Below are positions 8,206 to 17,809 of a stretch of DNA of 64,000 nt, one piece after another. The translations under genes were made by a program, and so were the position numbers. This DNA comes from Amorphoplanes digitatis (GTDB lineage: Bacteria; Actinomycetota; Actinomycetes; Mycobacteriales; Micromonosporaceae): contig NZ_JACHNH010000001.1 in the NCBI RefSeq assembly GCF_014205335.1, forward strand, positions 7,558,501 through 7,622,500. Reading direction: 5' to 3'. The stretch's first letter is position 1, and each line of letters opens with the position of its first letter. Under the pieces are notes generated by a model. The model did not search any database and was not told the DNA's origin. It was given only the letters and a program-made list of their open reading frames with translations.

Positions 8206-10853
8206 ACCCCTTTCGGGGACGTCGTGGTGGACGGCGACGGGGAGACGGCGGCCGACGAGGACTCCGGTGCCGGTGCCGACGGCAGCGGGCGTGACTGGAC
8301 CGTCCGCTCCGGCATGTCGAAGCGCCAGCCGTCGTGCTTGAGCTTGGGGATCAGCTTCGTCAGCGCCGCGACCGTCTGCTCACGCTCGCCGCCGCCGTCG
8401 TGCACCAGCACGATCGCGCGCGGCGTCAGCTGCTTCTCGATGCGGTCGGCGATGACCTCCGCACCCGGCAGCAGCCAGTCGTCCGGGTCGACGACCCAGC
8501 CCAGCGGCGTGTGGCCGAGCTCGTTGCCGACCTTCGCGGACCGGCCCCACGAGCCGTACGGCGCGCGGAAGTACGGCACCGTCGCACCCGGCGCGGCCGC
8601 GGCGATGGCCTCGTCCGTGCGGACGATGTCGTCGCGGGCCGCCGCCGCGGTGACCTTGCCGAGGTCGTCGTGCTTCCAGGAGTGGTTGCAGAGCCGGTGT
8701 CCCTCGGCGACCATCCGGCGCACCAGCTCCGGGTACTTCTCGACCTCCTCCCCGACCATGCAGAAGGTGGCCTTTACCTGCTGCTCGGCGAGCAGGTCGA
8801 GCACCTGCGCCGTGTACGGCGACGGACCGTCGTCGAAGGTGAGCGCGAGTCGCTTGCCCTTCCCGGCGGTGTTCACGACCGGCACGCCGGGCGCCGGCTT
8901 GCGGTACTCGTCCTTCGGCTTGCCGTCGGTCTTGGCACGCCCGGCGTCGCCGACGTCGATCCGGCCCACGTGCGCCGGCCGCGGCAGGGCCTTGCTCGGC
9001 GTGCCGTCGAGCGCGTCCCGGGTGAAGTCGCGCCACAGCCGCGCGGGCACGGTCTCGCCCTTGATCGCAGCGCCCGCCGAGTCGCGGATCGGGCCGGGCC
9101 GCGCCTTTCCGAGCCAGACCGCGGTGGCCAGCTCCGGGGTGTACCCGACCATCCAGGCGTCCTGGTTGTCCTTCGTGTCGCCCCACTGCTGCGCGCCGGC
9201 CTTGCCCGCGGCGGGCCGGCCCGGCAGCACGTCGCCGCCCTTGACCACGGCACCCAGAACGGTGGAGACGTCGGCCGCGACCTCGCTGTCCAGCACCCGC
9301 TTGGCCACGGGCACGGACGTCCAGAGGCGCCGGCCGTCGGGGGCGGTCACGGTCTCCACGAAGTACCGGTCGTGCCGGACGCCGCCGGCGGCGAAGGTGG
9401 CGTAGACGGAGGCGAGGTCGCCGGGGGTGACCGGATAGCGGCCGATCGCGATGTCCGAGCGGGTCCGGCCCGGCGTCGGGTCGCCCTTGGCGTCCACCAG
9501 CGTCGGTGCGCCACCGTACGTCCTCGCGACGCCGAGTGCGTACGCCATGGACCGGACGGTGGCCGCGCCGATCTCCTCGGTGACCGCGTAGAACGGGGTG
9601 TTGAGCGAGTCGACCATGGACTTCTCGAGCGTGCAGTTCGGGCACTGCAGGCCACCGCGGTTCGCCAGCGGCACGCCGAGCCGGCCGGCGAAGACGCGCG
9701 GTGAGCTGCCGTCCCAGCGCGACAGGTAGCCGATGCCCTTGCTCAGCGCCGCGGCGAGCACGATCGGCTTGAACGTCGAGGCCGCCGGGTGCGCCGCCGA
9801 GGCGTCGTCGAAGTAGCCGCGCCCCTGGTCGCCACCGTAGTAGGCGCGTACCCCGCCGGTCGCGGGGTCGACCGCGACCAGCGCGGCCCGCAGGTCCTTC
9901 GGCTGGCCCGCCAGGTGGGCCGCGACCTGGTTGACGGCCGCGCCGTGCACGGCCGGGTCCAGGGTCGTGGTGATCGACAGGCCCAGGGTGTGCAGCGCCC
10001 GCGGCGTCACGCCGTGCGCGGCCAGCTCACGCTCGACCCGGTCGATGACCAGGCCGTTGGGGCCCGGGGTTCCCTCGCCCCCGGAGTTCACCGGCGGATA
10101 GTGCGGCTCCTCGGCGAGCCAGCCCAGCTCGCGCTGCGACTTGATGATCCAGGTCCAGCGGGTCCGCGCGGCGGCGGCGTCGTTCGCCGGATCGAAGCCG
10201 TACGGATCCTTGATCACCGAGGCCAGCACGGCGCCCTGCGCGGGGGTGAGCCGGTCCGGCGTGATCCCGAAGTAGGCGTTCGCGGCCGCCGCGATGCCGT
10301 ACGCGCCGCGGCCGTAGTAGATGGTGTTGAGGTAGCGCTCGAGGATCTCGTCCTTGGTGTACTCGCGCTCCAGCCGGATGGCGAGCGCGAACTCCTTCGC
10401 CTTGCGCTCCACCGACACGTCCTGGGTGAGGTAGGCGTTGCGGGCGTACTGCTGGGTGATCGTCGAGGCGCCCTGCCGACTGCCGCCGACGTCGGCGACG
10501 ACGGCGCGCAGAACGCCGCGGATCGAGACGCCGCTGTGGTCGTAGAAGTCGCGGTCCTCGGCGGCCAGGACCGCGGACCGGACCGCCGGCGGCACGGCCG
10601 ACAGCGGCACGTCACTGTGGTCGGTGGTGCCGATCCGGGCCAGGATGGTACGGCCGTCGCGGTAGTACAGCGTCGACGCCTGTGGCTCGGCCGCCAGGGC
10701 GGACATCGGCACGGACTCGATGTACGCCTCCACCACCCCGGCGCCGGCACCGCAAAGGAACAGCGCGACCACGACGAGCCGCACGACGATCCGCCGCGGC
10801 CTCCACCTCTTCCGCTGATGATCTCCCACGCTGAGGTGACGAGAGCCGACCAT
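8154..10853 (-). CDS. Class A penicillin-binding protein fused to polysaccharide deacetylase
   Basis: An 899-residue membrane-anchored three-domain enzyme for peptidoglycan. A basic N-terminus and one membrane helix (about residues 24-45) lead to a GT51 glycosyltransferase (AAEDRDFYDHSG, then STITQQ, about 60-235). A transpeptidase follows (about 320-620) with SxxK in 'ASTFKP' and SxN in 'DSLNTP'. The usual KTG triad is KAG ('AAGKAGAQQWGD'). After a linker, residues about 665-850 are a CE4 deacetylase: 'LTFDDGP', 'NHSWKHDD' (His ligands), 'RAPYGSW' and 'VLVHDGGG'. A Ser/Pro-rich tail ends the protein. It could thus polymerise, cross-link and deacetylate wall glycan in one chain. The Thr-to-Ala change in KTG may weaken beta-lactam binding or cross-linking. 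The start is the most upstream ATG; a GTG eight codons later is possible. Confidence 0.9.
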   Translation of the reverse strand: MVGSRHLSVGDHQRKRWRPRRIVVRLVVVALFLCGAGAGVVEAYIESVPMSALAAEPQASTLYYRDGRTILARIGTTDHSDVPLSAVPPAVRSAVLAAEDRDFYDHSGVSIRGVLRAVVADVGGSRQGASTITQQYARNAYLTQDVSVERKAKEFALAIRLEREYTKDEILERYLNTIYYGRGAYGIAAAANAYFGITPDRLTPAQGAVLASVIKDPYGFDPANDAAAARTRWTWIIKSQRELGWLAEEPHYPPVNSGGEGTPGPNGLVIDRVERELAAHGVTPRALHTLGLSITTTLDPAVHGAAVNQVAAHLAGQPKDLRAALVAVDPATGGVRAYYGGDQGRGYFDDASAAHPAASTFKPIVLAAALSKGIGYLSRWDGSSPRVFAGRLGVPLANRGGLQCPNCTLEKSMVDSLNTPFYAVTEEIGAATVRSMAYALGVARTYGGAPTLVDAKGDPTPGRTRSDIAIGRYPVTPGDLASVYATFAAGGVRHDRYFVETVTAPDGRRLWTSVPVAKRVLDSEVAADVSTVLGAVVKGGDVLPGRPAAGKAGAQQWGDTKDNQDAWMVGYTPELATAVWLGKARPGPIRDSAGAAIKGETVPARLWRDFTRDALDGTPSKALPRPAHVGRIDVGDAGRAKTDGKPKDEYRKPAPGVPVVNTAGKGKRLALTFDDGPSPYTAQVLDLLAEQQVKATFCMVGEEVEKYPELVRRMVAEGHRLCNHSWKHDDLGKVTAAAARDDIVRTDEAIAAAAPGATVPYFRAPYGSWGRSAKVGNELGHTPLGWVVDPDDWLLPGAEVIADRIEKQLTPRAIVLVHDGGGEREQTVAALTKLIPKLKHDGWRFDMPERTVQSRPLPSAPAPESSSAAVSPSPSTTTSPKGVQSSSANHPATREGATS

Positions 10854-11061
10854 CGATTGGTGTACCCCGCGGGGGAACTACTTTACGTACACGATTCCTC
10901 ACCTTTCATCTACGGGCAGTGACCTGGTGTTTCGCGGAGGTTGCCAGAATGGCGGGTGAAACATGTCTCTTCGCGCCACGAGTTCGTGCCGGGCGGCAGG
11001 TGGTCGTCGGGCCGGGGCTACCCCTATGCTTGCTCCACTGCAATCAAAAAGGGGTGCACCG

Positions 11062-11493
11062 GTGCGGACTCTCGAGATCCTCGTCGTCGACGACGACGAC
11101 GCCGACGCCCTGATGATCGCCGAGGCGCTGGAGAACGCGGAGCGCGGCGCAACGGTCAACCGCGTCGCCGACGGCCGCGAGGCGCTGGACTACCTGCGCC
11201 GCACGCACCCGTACGAGAGCGCCCAGCGCCCGGACCTGATCCTGCTGGACCTGAACATGCCCCGCATGGACGGGCGCGAGACCCTGGCCGCGATCAAGTC
11301 CGACGAGCGGCTCAAGGCGATCCCGGTGGTCATCCTGACCACGTCGGGCGCGGCGCCGGACATCGCGTCGAGCTACCAGCAGCGCGCGAACGCCTACGTG
11401 ACCAAGCCGTTCGGCCTGGACGAGTTCGAGGCGACGGTCCGCACGATCGACCGCTTCTACGGCGAGATCGCCAAGCTCCCGCCGGGCGACTGA
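11062..11493 (+). CDS. Single-domain CheY/Rcp-like response regulator
   Basis: A 143-residue receiver domain without output domain. The GTG at 11062 follows an AAAAAGGGG ribosome site, and translation gives 'RTLEILVVDDDDADALMI', with the acidic pocket VDDDD. The phospho-acceptor lies in 'LILLDLNMPRMDG', the switch Thr in 'VVILTTSGA', and the Lys in 'YVTKPFGLDEF'. The pattern is that of Rcp1-like regulators, which pair with bacteriophytochrome or hybrid sensor kinases. No kinase is near it. The protein presumably acts by binding a partner. Upstream ORF extension is rejected because the receiver begins at the GTG. Confidence 0.9.
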   Translation: MRTLEILVVDDDDADALMIAEALENAERGATVNRVADGREALDYLRRTHPYESAQRPDLILLDLNMPRMDGRETLAAIKSDERLKAIPVVILTTSGAAPDIASSYQQRANAYVTKPFGLDEFEATVRTIDRFYGEIAKLPPGD

Positions 11494-11533
11494 CCTGCGG
11501 TTATAGCGGCGCCCGGCGGGGTATCCGGAGGGC

Positions 11534-11878
11534 ATGTCGCAGAACAACGCCCCCGAGGACCTCGGGGCACCGCAGTCGTTCGTGGTCCTCGCCGACGGCA
11601 CGCCGGTCTACGACCGCGCGGGCGACAGCGCCGGCACGGTGGCACACGTCCTGGCGGACCGGCAGGAGGACATCTTCCACGGCCTGGTCCTGAAAACGTC
11701 GGACGGCCACCGCTACGCGAGCGCGAGCCAGGTCGACGGCATCTTCGAACGCGGCGTGATCATCTCGGTGCCGGCCCACGAACTGAAGGAACCCTCGGCG
11801 GAGGCGACGGCGGACGGCGACGCCACCTTCGCGGAAGGCCTCCGCCGGGCCTGGAGGTGGCTCATCCAGCCCCGGTGA
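11534..11878 (+). CDS. Hypothetical PRC-barrel-like protein
   Basis: A 114-residue cytoplasmic protein that is not firmly recognised. The N-terminal two-thirds (LADGTPVYDRAGDSAGTVAHVL... DGHRYASASQVDGIFERGVIISV) alternates short strands in the way of a PRC-barrel domain, a small beta-barrel used for binding. The remaining 40 residues are acidic, ending in a Trp/Arg-rich helix 'FAEGLRRAWRWLIQPR'. It follows the response regulator by 40 bases on the same strand and could be co-transcribed with it. A functional link between the two is possible but not shown. Confidence 0.6.
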   Translation: MSQNNAPEDLGAPQSFVVLADGTPVYDRAGDSAGTVAHVLADRQEDIFHGLVLKTSDGHRYASASQVDGIFERGVIISVPAHELKEPSAEATADGDATFAEGLRRAWRWLIQPR

Positions 11879-12033
11879 CGGCGACCCGGCCCTGGGCGGA
11901 GCCGTCGGTGACAACCCAACGGCCCCGCCCACCCCCGTAGGCATCGAGCCCATCGACGAGCGTGCCCGACTACTCTGAAATCCGGATTGATGAAGGCTGA
12001 AATGCCGTACCGGAACGGGAGGGCCGCCGCGCC

Positions 12034-14811
12034 ATGTGGGATCTGCGCATCCTCGGGCCGGTCGAGCTCCTCGCCGACGGGCGCCGCCTCGACCTCGGAC
12101 CCGCCAAGCAGCGCGCCGTGCTCGCGGCGCTCGCCGTCGACGCCGGGCGCACGGTGCCCGTCGAGGTCCTCATCGACCGGGTCTGGGACGAACATCCACC
12201 CCGGACGGTACGCAACGCCCTGCACACCCACGTGCTGCGGCTGCGCCGCTCCCTGGAGACGCTGGGTGACGCCGCCCGCCTGGAGTTCCGCGACGGCGGC
12301 TACGCCCTGAGCATCGATCCGGAACGGGTCGACCTGCTCCGGTTCCGGCGCCTCGCCGGCCGCGCCCGCGGCCCCGCGCAGAGCCCCGGGCAGACCGCCG
12401 ACCTGCTTCGCGAGGCGCTCGGGCTCTGGCACGGCCAGCCGCTGGCCGGCCTGCGGGGCGAGTGGGCCGCGCAGGTCCGCGACGAGTGCGAGCAACAGCG
12501 GTTGTCCGCGACGCTGACCCTGGCCCCGATCGAGCTCGAGCTGGGCACGCCGCCCGGCGCCGTCGCCGACCTGGTCCGGCCGCTGCTGGAGACCCACCCG
12601 CTGGTCGAGCCGCTGGCGGCGGTGCTGATCCGGGCGCTGCGCGCCGACGGGCGGCCCTCCGAGGCGCTGGCCTGCTACCGACGGATCCGGCAACGGCTGC
12701 GCGACGAACTCGGCGCCGCGCCGGGTCACGAGCTCGAGACGGCACACCAGGCCGCCCCGCGCCGCCCGGCCGCCGAGGCGTACGTGCCGCGACAGCTGCC
12801 GCTCGACGTCCGGGGATTCACCGGCCGCGAGGCCGAGCTGTCCACCCTCGACGAGTTCCTGGACGAGGCCGACGGCCTGCTCGTCGCCGTGGTCTCCGGC
12901 ACCGCCGGTGTCGGCAAGAGCACGTTGGCGGTGCACTGGGCGCACGAGGTCCGTGACCGGTTCCCCGACGGCCAGCTCCACGTCAACCTGCGGGGATTCG
13001 ACCCGGGCGGCCCGCCCGCCGCACCGGCCGAGGTGCTGCGCGGATTCCTGGAGGCGCTCGGCGTACCGTCGCAGCGGATCCCCGGCGACGTGCCGGCGCA
13101 GGCCGCGCTCTTCCGCAGCCGGCTGACCGGCCGGCGGATGCTGATCCTGCTCGACAACGCGGCCGACGCCGCGCAGGTCCGCCCGCTGCTGCCCGGCGAG
13201 GCCGGCTGCCTCGCCCTGGTGACCAGCCGCGCCTCGCTGTCGGGCCTGGTCGCCACCGAGGGAGCCCGGCCGCTGCGCCTCGACACCATGTCCGGCGCCG
13301 AGGGCCGCGAGCTGCTCGCCCGCCGGGTCGGCGAGCATCGGATCAAGGACGACCCCGACGCCGTGGACCGGATCCTGACGGCCTGCGCCGGCCTGCCGCT
13401 GGCCCTGGCCATCACGGCGGCCCGCGCCGCGACCCACCCGAGCTTCTCCCTGGGTACGGTCGCCGCCGAGCTCACCGAGGCGCGAACCCGCCTGGACGCG
13501 CTAGCCGACTCCGACCCCGCCACCGACGTACGGGCGGTGTTCTCCTGGTCCTACCGCACCCTCGACCCGGCCGGAGCGCGCCTGTTCCGCCTGCTCGGCC
13601 TGCTTCCCGGCCCGGACGCGGGCATCAACGCGGTCGCGAGCCTGGCCGGCATGCGCACGGACGAGGTGCGGCCGCTGCTGGCCCTGCTGATCCAGGCCAA
13701 CCTGCTGGCCGAGCAGCCGGCCGGGCGGTACGGCTGCCACGACCTGCTCAGGGCGTACGCGCGGGAACTGACCGACCGGATCGACCCGGAAGCCGACCGC
13801 CGGGCGGCGACCCACCGCGTGCTGGATTTCTATCTGCACACGGCGCTGGCCGGCGATCACCTGCTCTACCCGAACCGCACGAAGCTTTACGACCGGCCGG
13901 ATCCGGTGGCCGCCGGCGTGACGCCGGAGCCGCTCGCCGACATGGCGGCGGCGCTGGACTGGTTCGCCCGGGAGCAGCGGCAGCTGCGCGCCGCGGTCGA
14001 CCTCGCCGCGGCCGCGGACCTCGGCACGCTCACCTTCCTGTTGACCTGGGCGCTCGGTACCTACTACGACCGGGACTGGAACGGCCGGGACTGGATCGCC
14101 TGCCTGGAGATCGCGCTGGCGGTCGCGCAGCGGCGCCCCGACGATCCGCTGCGGCTGGCCCGGATCCACTACAGCCTCGGGAGCGCCCAGCGTGAGCTGG
14201 GCCACCCCGACCGCTCGCAACACCACTTGGAGCTGGCCCTTGAGCTGCTCGACGGCCGCGACGAGGTCGGCGAGCGGGCCATCGTCCACCTCAACCTGGG
14301 CACTACCGTGCGCGAGCTGGGCCGCTACGACGAGGCGCTGGAGCAGGCACAGCTGGCCCTCGAGGTGTACCGGGCACACGGTTGGCGCGCCGGCGAGGCG
14401 AGCGCGCTGAACAACATGGGCTGGGTCCACGTGATCCTCGGAAACTACGAGGTGGCGCTGGACCACTGCCAGCGCGCGGTGGCGATCCAGGAGGAGCTGG
14501 GCAACTGGCCGGGCGCGGCGCACTCCTGGGACAGCGTCGGCTACGTGCACCACCACCTCGGCGCGTACGCCGAGGCCCTGACCTGCTACCGCCGGTCCCG
14601 GGAGCTGTTCCGCGAGCAGGGCGACCGCCGCCTGGAGGCGATCATCCTGACCCACACCGGCGACACCCACCTGGCCGCCGGCGACCCGGCCCTGGCTCGC
14701 GACGCCTGGCGCCAGGCGCTGGACATCTACGAGGAGATCGATCACCGGGACAGCGCGGAGATCCGCGCAAAACTCCGCAGCGACCTGGCCCGAGTCGCCC
14801 AGAGCTCCTAG
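12034..14811 (+). CDS. SARP/AfsR-type transcriptional regulator (BTAD, NB-ARC, TPR)
   Basis: A 925-residue large SARP. Residues 1-95 are an OmpR-like winged helix (MWDLRILGPVELLADGRR..., 'HTHVLRLRRSL'). Residues 100-245 are the bacterial activation domain. Residues about 265-560 are an NB-ARC ATPase with Walker A 'GTAGVGKSTL', Walker B 'RMLILLDNAADA' and 'GLPLALAI' (GLPL). Residues about 690-925 contain TPR units, for example 'LNLGTTVRELGRYDEALEQAQLAL' and 'NNMGWVHVILGNYEVALDHCQRAV'. Such proteins activate secondary-metabolite or developmental genes. No biosynthetic cluster adjoins it here, so its target is unknown. It is transcribed alone and is followed by a strong hairpin. Confidence 0.9.
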   Translation: MWDLRILGPVELLADGRRLDLGPAKQRAVLAALAVDAGRTVPVEVLIDRVWDEHPPRTVRNALHTHVLRLRRSLETLGDAARLEFRDGGYALSIDPERVDLLRFRRLAGRARGPAQSPGQTADLLREALGLWHGQPLAGLRGEWAAQVRDECEQQRLSATLTLAPIELELGTPPGAVADLVRPLLETHPLVEPLAAVLIRALRADGRPSEALACYRRIRQRLRDELGAAPGHELETAHQAAPRRPAAEAYVPRQLPLDVRGFTGREAELSTLDEFLDEADGLLVAVVSGTAGVGKSTLAVHWAHEVRDRFPDGQLHVNLRGFDPGGPPAAPAEVLRGFLEALGVPSQRIPGDVPAQAALFRSRLTGRRMLILLDNAADAAQVRPLLPGEAGCLALVTSRASLSGLVATEGARPLRLDTMSGAEGRELLARRVGEHRIKDDPDAVDRILTACAGLPLALAITAARAATHPSFSLGTVAAELTEARTRLDALADSDPATDVRAVFSWSYRTLDPAGARLFRLLGLLPGPDAGINAVASLAGMRTDEVRPLLALLIQANLLAEQPAGRYGCHDLLRAYARELTDRIDPEADRRAATHRVLDFYLHTALAGDHLLYPNRTKLYDRPDPVAAGVTPEPLADMAAALDWFAREQRQLRAAVDLAAAADLGTLTFLLTWALGTYYDRDWNGRDWIACLEIALAVAQRRPDDPLRLARIHYSLGSAQRELGHPDRSQHHLELALELLDGRDEVGERAIVHLNLGTTVRELGRYDEALEQAQLALEVYRAHGWRAGEASALNNMGWVHVILGNYEVALDHCQRAVAIQEELGNWPGAAHSWDSVGYVHHHLGAYAEALTCYRRSRELFREQGDRRLEAIILTHTGDTHLAAGDPALARDAWRQALDIYEEIDHRDSAEIRAKLRSDLARVAQSS

Positions 14812-14929
14812 CACCGGTTCGCCGCGAGCGCTGAGTACCGGCGAGCGATCCGCGCGGGCGATCTGGCCCGGCTGCCGCAGGCTCTTGGCTCGGCGGGCGG
14901 AGTACCGGATTCGTGCTGGTGAAACGTGT

Positions 14930-14958
14930 GCGGGCCGGCCGGAGACCGGCCGGCCCGC
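14930..14958. terminator. Strong GC hairpin between convergent genes
   Basis: A 13-bp perfect inverted repeat (GCGGGCCGGCCGG with its complement around an AGA loop) lying between the SARP gene stop (14811) and the stop of the leftward L,D-transpeptidase (14980). It probably ends the latter transcript, and perhaps both. Confidence 0.75.
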
Positions 14959-14979
14959 GTTACGCGGTTCGCGTCGCGA

Positions 14980-16251
14980 TCAGATCGCGCTGCCCTTCTT
15001 GTACTCGTCCCAGCTCATGTTCCAGTCGGTCCAGCCGTTGCCGTTCTTCAGCTTGTCCCCGGTGCCGCTGACCGTGATCGGGTCGCCGAGCATCGTGCGG
15101 CCGAACAGCCACTTGCCGTTGGCCATCGAGACGTTCACGCAGCCGTGCGAGACGTTGGCCCGGCCCTGCACACCCTCGGACCACGGCGCGGCGTGGATGA
15201 ACTGGCCGCTCCAGGTGATCCGCTGTGCATAGTCGATCTTGGTGCGGTAGCCCTCCTCGGGGCCGAGCTCCGCCAGCGTGTCGAAGACCGTGTGCGCCTT
15301 CTTCTCGATGACGACCATCGTGCCGCTCGACGACGGGGTGCTCTTCTTGCCGAGGCTGACCGGGATGGTCTTAATGACCTTGCCGTCCTGCTTGACGGTC
15401 ATCTTCTTGGTCTTGTTGGAGACCGTCATCACCAGCGCACGGCCGGTCTTGATGTCCACGGTCATGTCGGTGCGGCCGTACCAGCCGTCGCCCATCGGCA
15501 CGCCGGCGAGCTGCACCTTGTAGAGGATCTTGGTGTGGGCCTGCCAGTAGGTCTTCGGGCGGTAGTGCACCTCGGTCGGGCTGACCCAGTGCCAGATGCC
15601 CTCCTGGACCGGCGACGCGGTCACCACCATGCGGCGCTGGACTTCGCCGCGGTACTTGGCCGGGACCGAGCGTCCGAACCTGACGATCAGCGGCATGCCG
15701 ACGCCGACCGTCTGGCCGTCACCGAGGAAGCTCGTCACCCGCACCAGCTTCGACGGCTTCTTCATCACCGTGAAGGTGCTGCTCGCGCTGCCGCCCTTGT
15801 CGCCCGAGGGTGTGCCGGTGACCGTCACCGTGTAGGTCTTGCCCCAGCCCAGCGCCTTGGCCGGCCGGAAGACCTTCTCGTCCTTGTCGAGCACGCCGGT
15901 GACCTCGGCGCCGTCGGCGTCCTTGACCTCGACGGAGGTGTTCTCGGCGTCCTCGGAGTCGTACTTGATCTCGGTCGAGGCGACGACGTCCTTGGCGTCC
16001 GCGGCCGGCGACGTGACCGCCACCGTGCTCAGCGTCGGCTGCGGGGAGGGAGATTCCGAAGCGGTCTTGCCGTCACCGCCGGCGCCACCCTGCCACGAGG
16101 GCGAGTCGCCCTTGTCGCCGCTGCACCCGGCGGTGACCAGCACACTCGCGGCCACCAGCGCCGCCGCGGCCATCCGCCACGGCCGCCGCCCGGCCAGGCG
16201 GGCCTGACGGAGCGTCACCACGTCCACGGACCGTTCTCCACGAAGTCCCAT
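14980..16251 (-). CDS. L,D-transpeptidase lipoprotein (copy 1)
   Basis: A 423-residue secreted lipoprotein that makes 3-3 cross-links in peptidoglycan, with start ATG at 16251 behind GAGAGGGA. After a basic N-terminus the signal ends in the lipobox 'LVTAGC'. A Ser/Pro linker, two Ig-like domains (about 85-290; 'GKTYTVTVTG', 'HYRPKTYWQAHTKI') and a YkuD catalytic domain follow. The active site is 'HAAPWS' followed by 'VSHGCVNVS', with the nucleophile Cys in SHGC and the upstream His. This is the arrangement of mycobacterial LdtMt2-type enzymes. The next gene upstream is a paralogue in the same orientation, so this is a tandem duplication. No frame damage is visible. Confidence 0.92.
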   Translation of the reverse strand: MGLRGERSVDVVTLRQARLAGRRPWRMAAAALVAASVLVTAGCSGDKGDSPSWQGGAGGDGKTASESPSPQPTLSTVAVTSPAADAKDVVASTEIKYDSEDAENTSVEVKDADGAEVTGVLDKDEKVFRPAKALGWGKTYTVTVTGTPSGDKGGSASSTFTVMKKPSKLVRVTSFLGDGQTVGVGMPLIVRFGRSVPAKYRGEVQRRMVVTASPVQEGIWHWVSPTEVHYRPKTYWQAHTKILYKVQLAGVPMGDGWYGRTDMTVDIKTGRALVMTVSNKTKKMTVKQDGKVIKTIPVSLGKKSTPSSSGTMVVIEKKAHTVFDTLAELGPEEGYRTKIDYAQRITWSGQFIHAAPWSEGVQGRANVSHGCVNVSMANGKWLFGRTMLGDPITVSGTGDKLKNGNGWTDWNMSWDEYKKGSAI

Positions 16252-16390
16252 GATCCCTCTCAGCGCGCCGTCGTCCAGGCGCCAATCTTCCTCCATGAAT
16301 GCCGGGCCACCAATCCCGGATTCGTGCCGCGACCCCTGGAGAGGGGGGCCGCACCTGGATAGGTGCTGAGAATCACGCTGCGTGCCGAGG

Positions 16391-17653
16391 TCAGGCGGTG
16401 GCCCGGGCCGCCAGGTCTGCGGGCACCGGCAGGGCGCTGCCCTTCACGAAGTCCTTCCAGCTCAGGTCCCACGCCGTCCAGCCGTTGCCGGCGGCCAACT
16501 TGTCCCCAGTACCCCGAACGGTGATCGGATCCCCGATCAGGGTCTTGTCGAACAGCCAGCGGGCGTTCGACGGGGACACGTTGACACACCCGTGTGACAC
16601 ATTCCGGCGGCCCTGCGAGCCGACCGACCACGGTGCCGAGTGGATGTACTGGCCGCTCCAGGTGATGCGCTGGGCGTACTCGATCTCGGTCCGGTAGCCG
16701 TCGTCCGGCCCGAGCTCGGCGGTGGTGTCGAAGACGGTGGACGCCTTCTTCTCCATCACGACCATGGTGCCGCTCGACGAGGGCGTGCTGGACTTGCCGA
16801 GGCTTACCGGAATCGTGCGGATCGTCTTGCCGTCCTGCACGACGGTCATCTTCTTGGTCTTGTTCTCGACCTTCATGACGAAGCTGCGACCGATCTTGGC
16901 AACCGCGCCCCGGTCCTGGTCGCCGTAGCGCCCACCGCCGGTGGGCAGGCCGCCGACGGCGATGCGCACGCTGAGCTTGGTGCCGGCCGTCCAGTAGTCC
17001 GGTGCGCGGTAGTAGGCCTGTGTGCCGCTCGCGGTCCACGACCAGACACCGGGCTGCGCCGGCTCGGTCTTGACGAACATCCGCTTCTGTACGGCGGCCC
17101 GGTCCTTCTTCTTGATGCCGGGGTTGAACTCGACGACGACCGGCATGGCCACGCCGTACGTGTGATCGTCGAAGAGGTAGAGCCCGGTACCCGTCTCCTT
17201 GCCCGGCCGTCCCATGGTGGTGAAGCTGGTGGAGGCCGTCTTGGCCTGCCCGGCGGCGTCGACGGCGGTGACCGTCGCGTCGTACCGCTTGCTGGTCTTG
17301 AGGGGCTTGCTGGGCACCCAGGCGGAACCGTCGTCACGAAGCGCGCCGTCGACGGCCTTGCCGGAGGCATCCTTGAGCGCGACGGTGGTCACATTGCCAC
17401 CGGAGACCGTGAAACCGATCTCAGCGCTGATCGGCACGTCCTTCTTGCCCGTGGCAGGCGTCACACTGAGTGACAGCGCACCGGCGGTCGAGGCGGACTC
17501 GGGCACGACCCCGGCGGACGGCGGAGCCTGCGAGGCACCCGCACCCACCCAGGCGGCGGTGGGTTCGTCCCCATCTCCGCAGGCAGCCAGCGCCAGCGGC
17601 GTGACCACCGCCAACGCCACAACCGCCACGACCGAGCGCCGCATGCTGACCAT
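16391..17653 (-). CDS. L,D-transpeptidase lipoprotein (copy 2)
   Basis: A 420-residue lipoprotein paralogue of the downstream gene. The start is taken at MVSMRRSVV (17653); a second Met is three codons on. The signal peptide ends at the lipobox 'LALAAC'. Two Ig-like domains follow, then YkuD with 'HSAPWSVGSQGRRNVSHGCVNVS' (broken here by domain: the His, then SHGC with the catalytic Cys). The shared blocks 'VENKTKKMTVVQDGK', 'TIPVSLGKSSTPSSSGTMVV' and 'ITWSGQYIHSAPWS' show a close duplicate. Differences concentrate in the N-terminal linker and the first Ig domain. Tandem copies suggest dosage or division of labour in wall remodelling. Confidence 0.92.
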   Translation of the reverse strand: MVSMRRSVVAVVALAVVTPLALAACGDGDEPTAAWVGAGASQAPPSAGVVPESASTAGALSLSVTPATGKKDVPISAEIGFTVSGGNVTTVALKDASGKAVDGALRDDGSAWVPSKPLKTSKRYDATVTAVDAAGQAKTASTSFTTMGRPGKETGTGLYLFDDHTYGVAMPVVVEFNPGIKKKDRAAVQKRMFVKTEPAQPGVWSWTASGTQAYYRAPDYWTAGTKLSVRIAVGGLPTGGGRYGDQDRGAVAKIGRSFVMKVENKTKKMTVVQDGKTIRTIPVSLGKSSTPSSSGTMVVMEKKASTVFDTTAELGPDDGYRTEIEYAQRITWSGQYIHSAPWSVGSQGRRNVSHGCVNVSPSNARWLFDKTLIGDPITVRGTGDKLAAGNGWTAWDLSWKDFVKGSALPVPADLAARATA

Positions 17654-17809
17654 TCTGTGCCCCGTTCTCACGTTCCGGCTGGCACATCCTGCCCTATCCA
17701 CGCAACATCCGGTGTCATCCGCAGGGCGGGTTTAGCTCCGACGATCATGTCGACGGCCCGATTTCAGGACGCCCGGGAGCCCGTGTTAATGTTTCTGCGT
17801 TGTCAGCGA

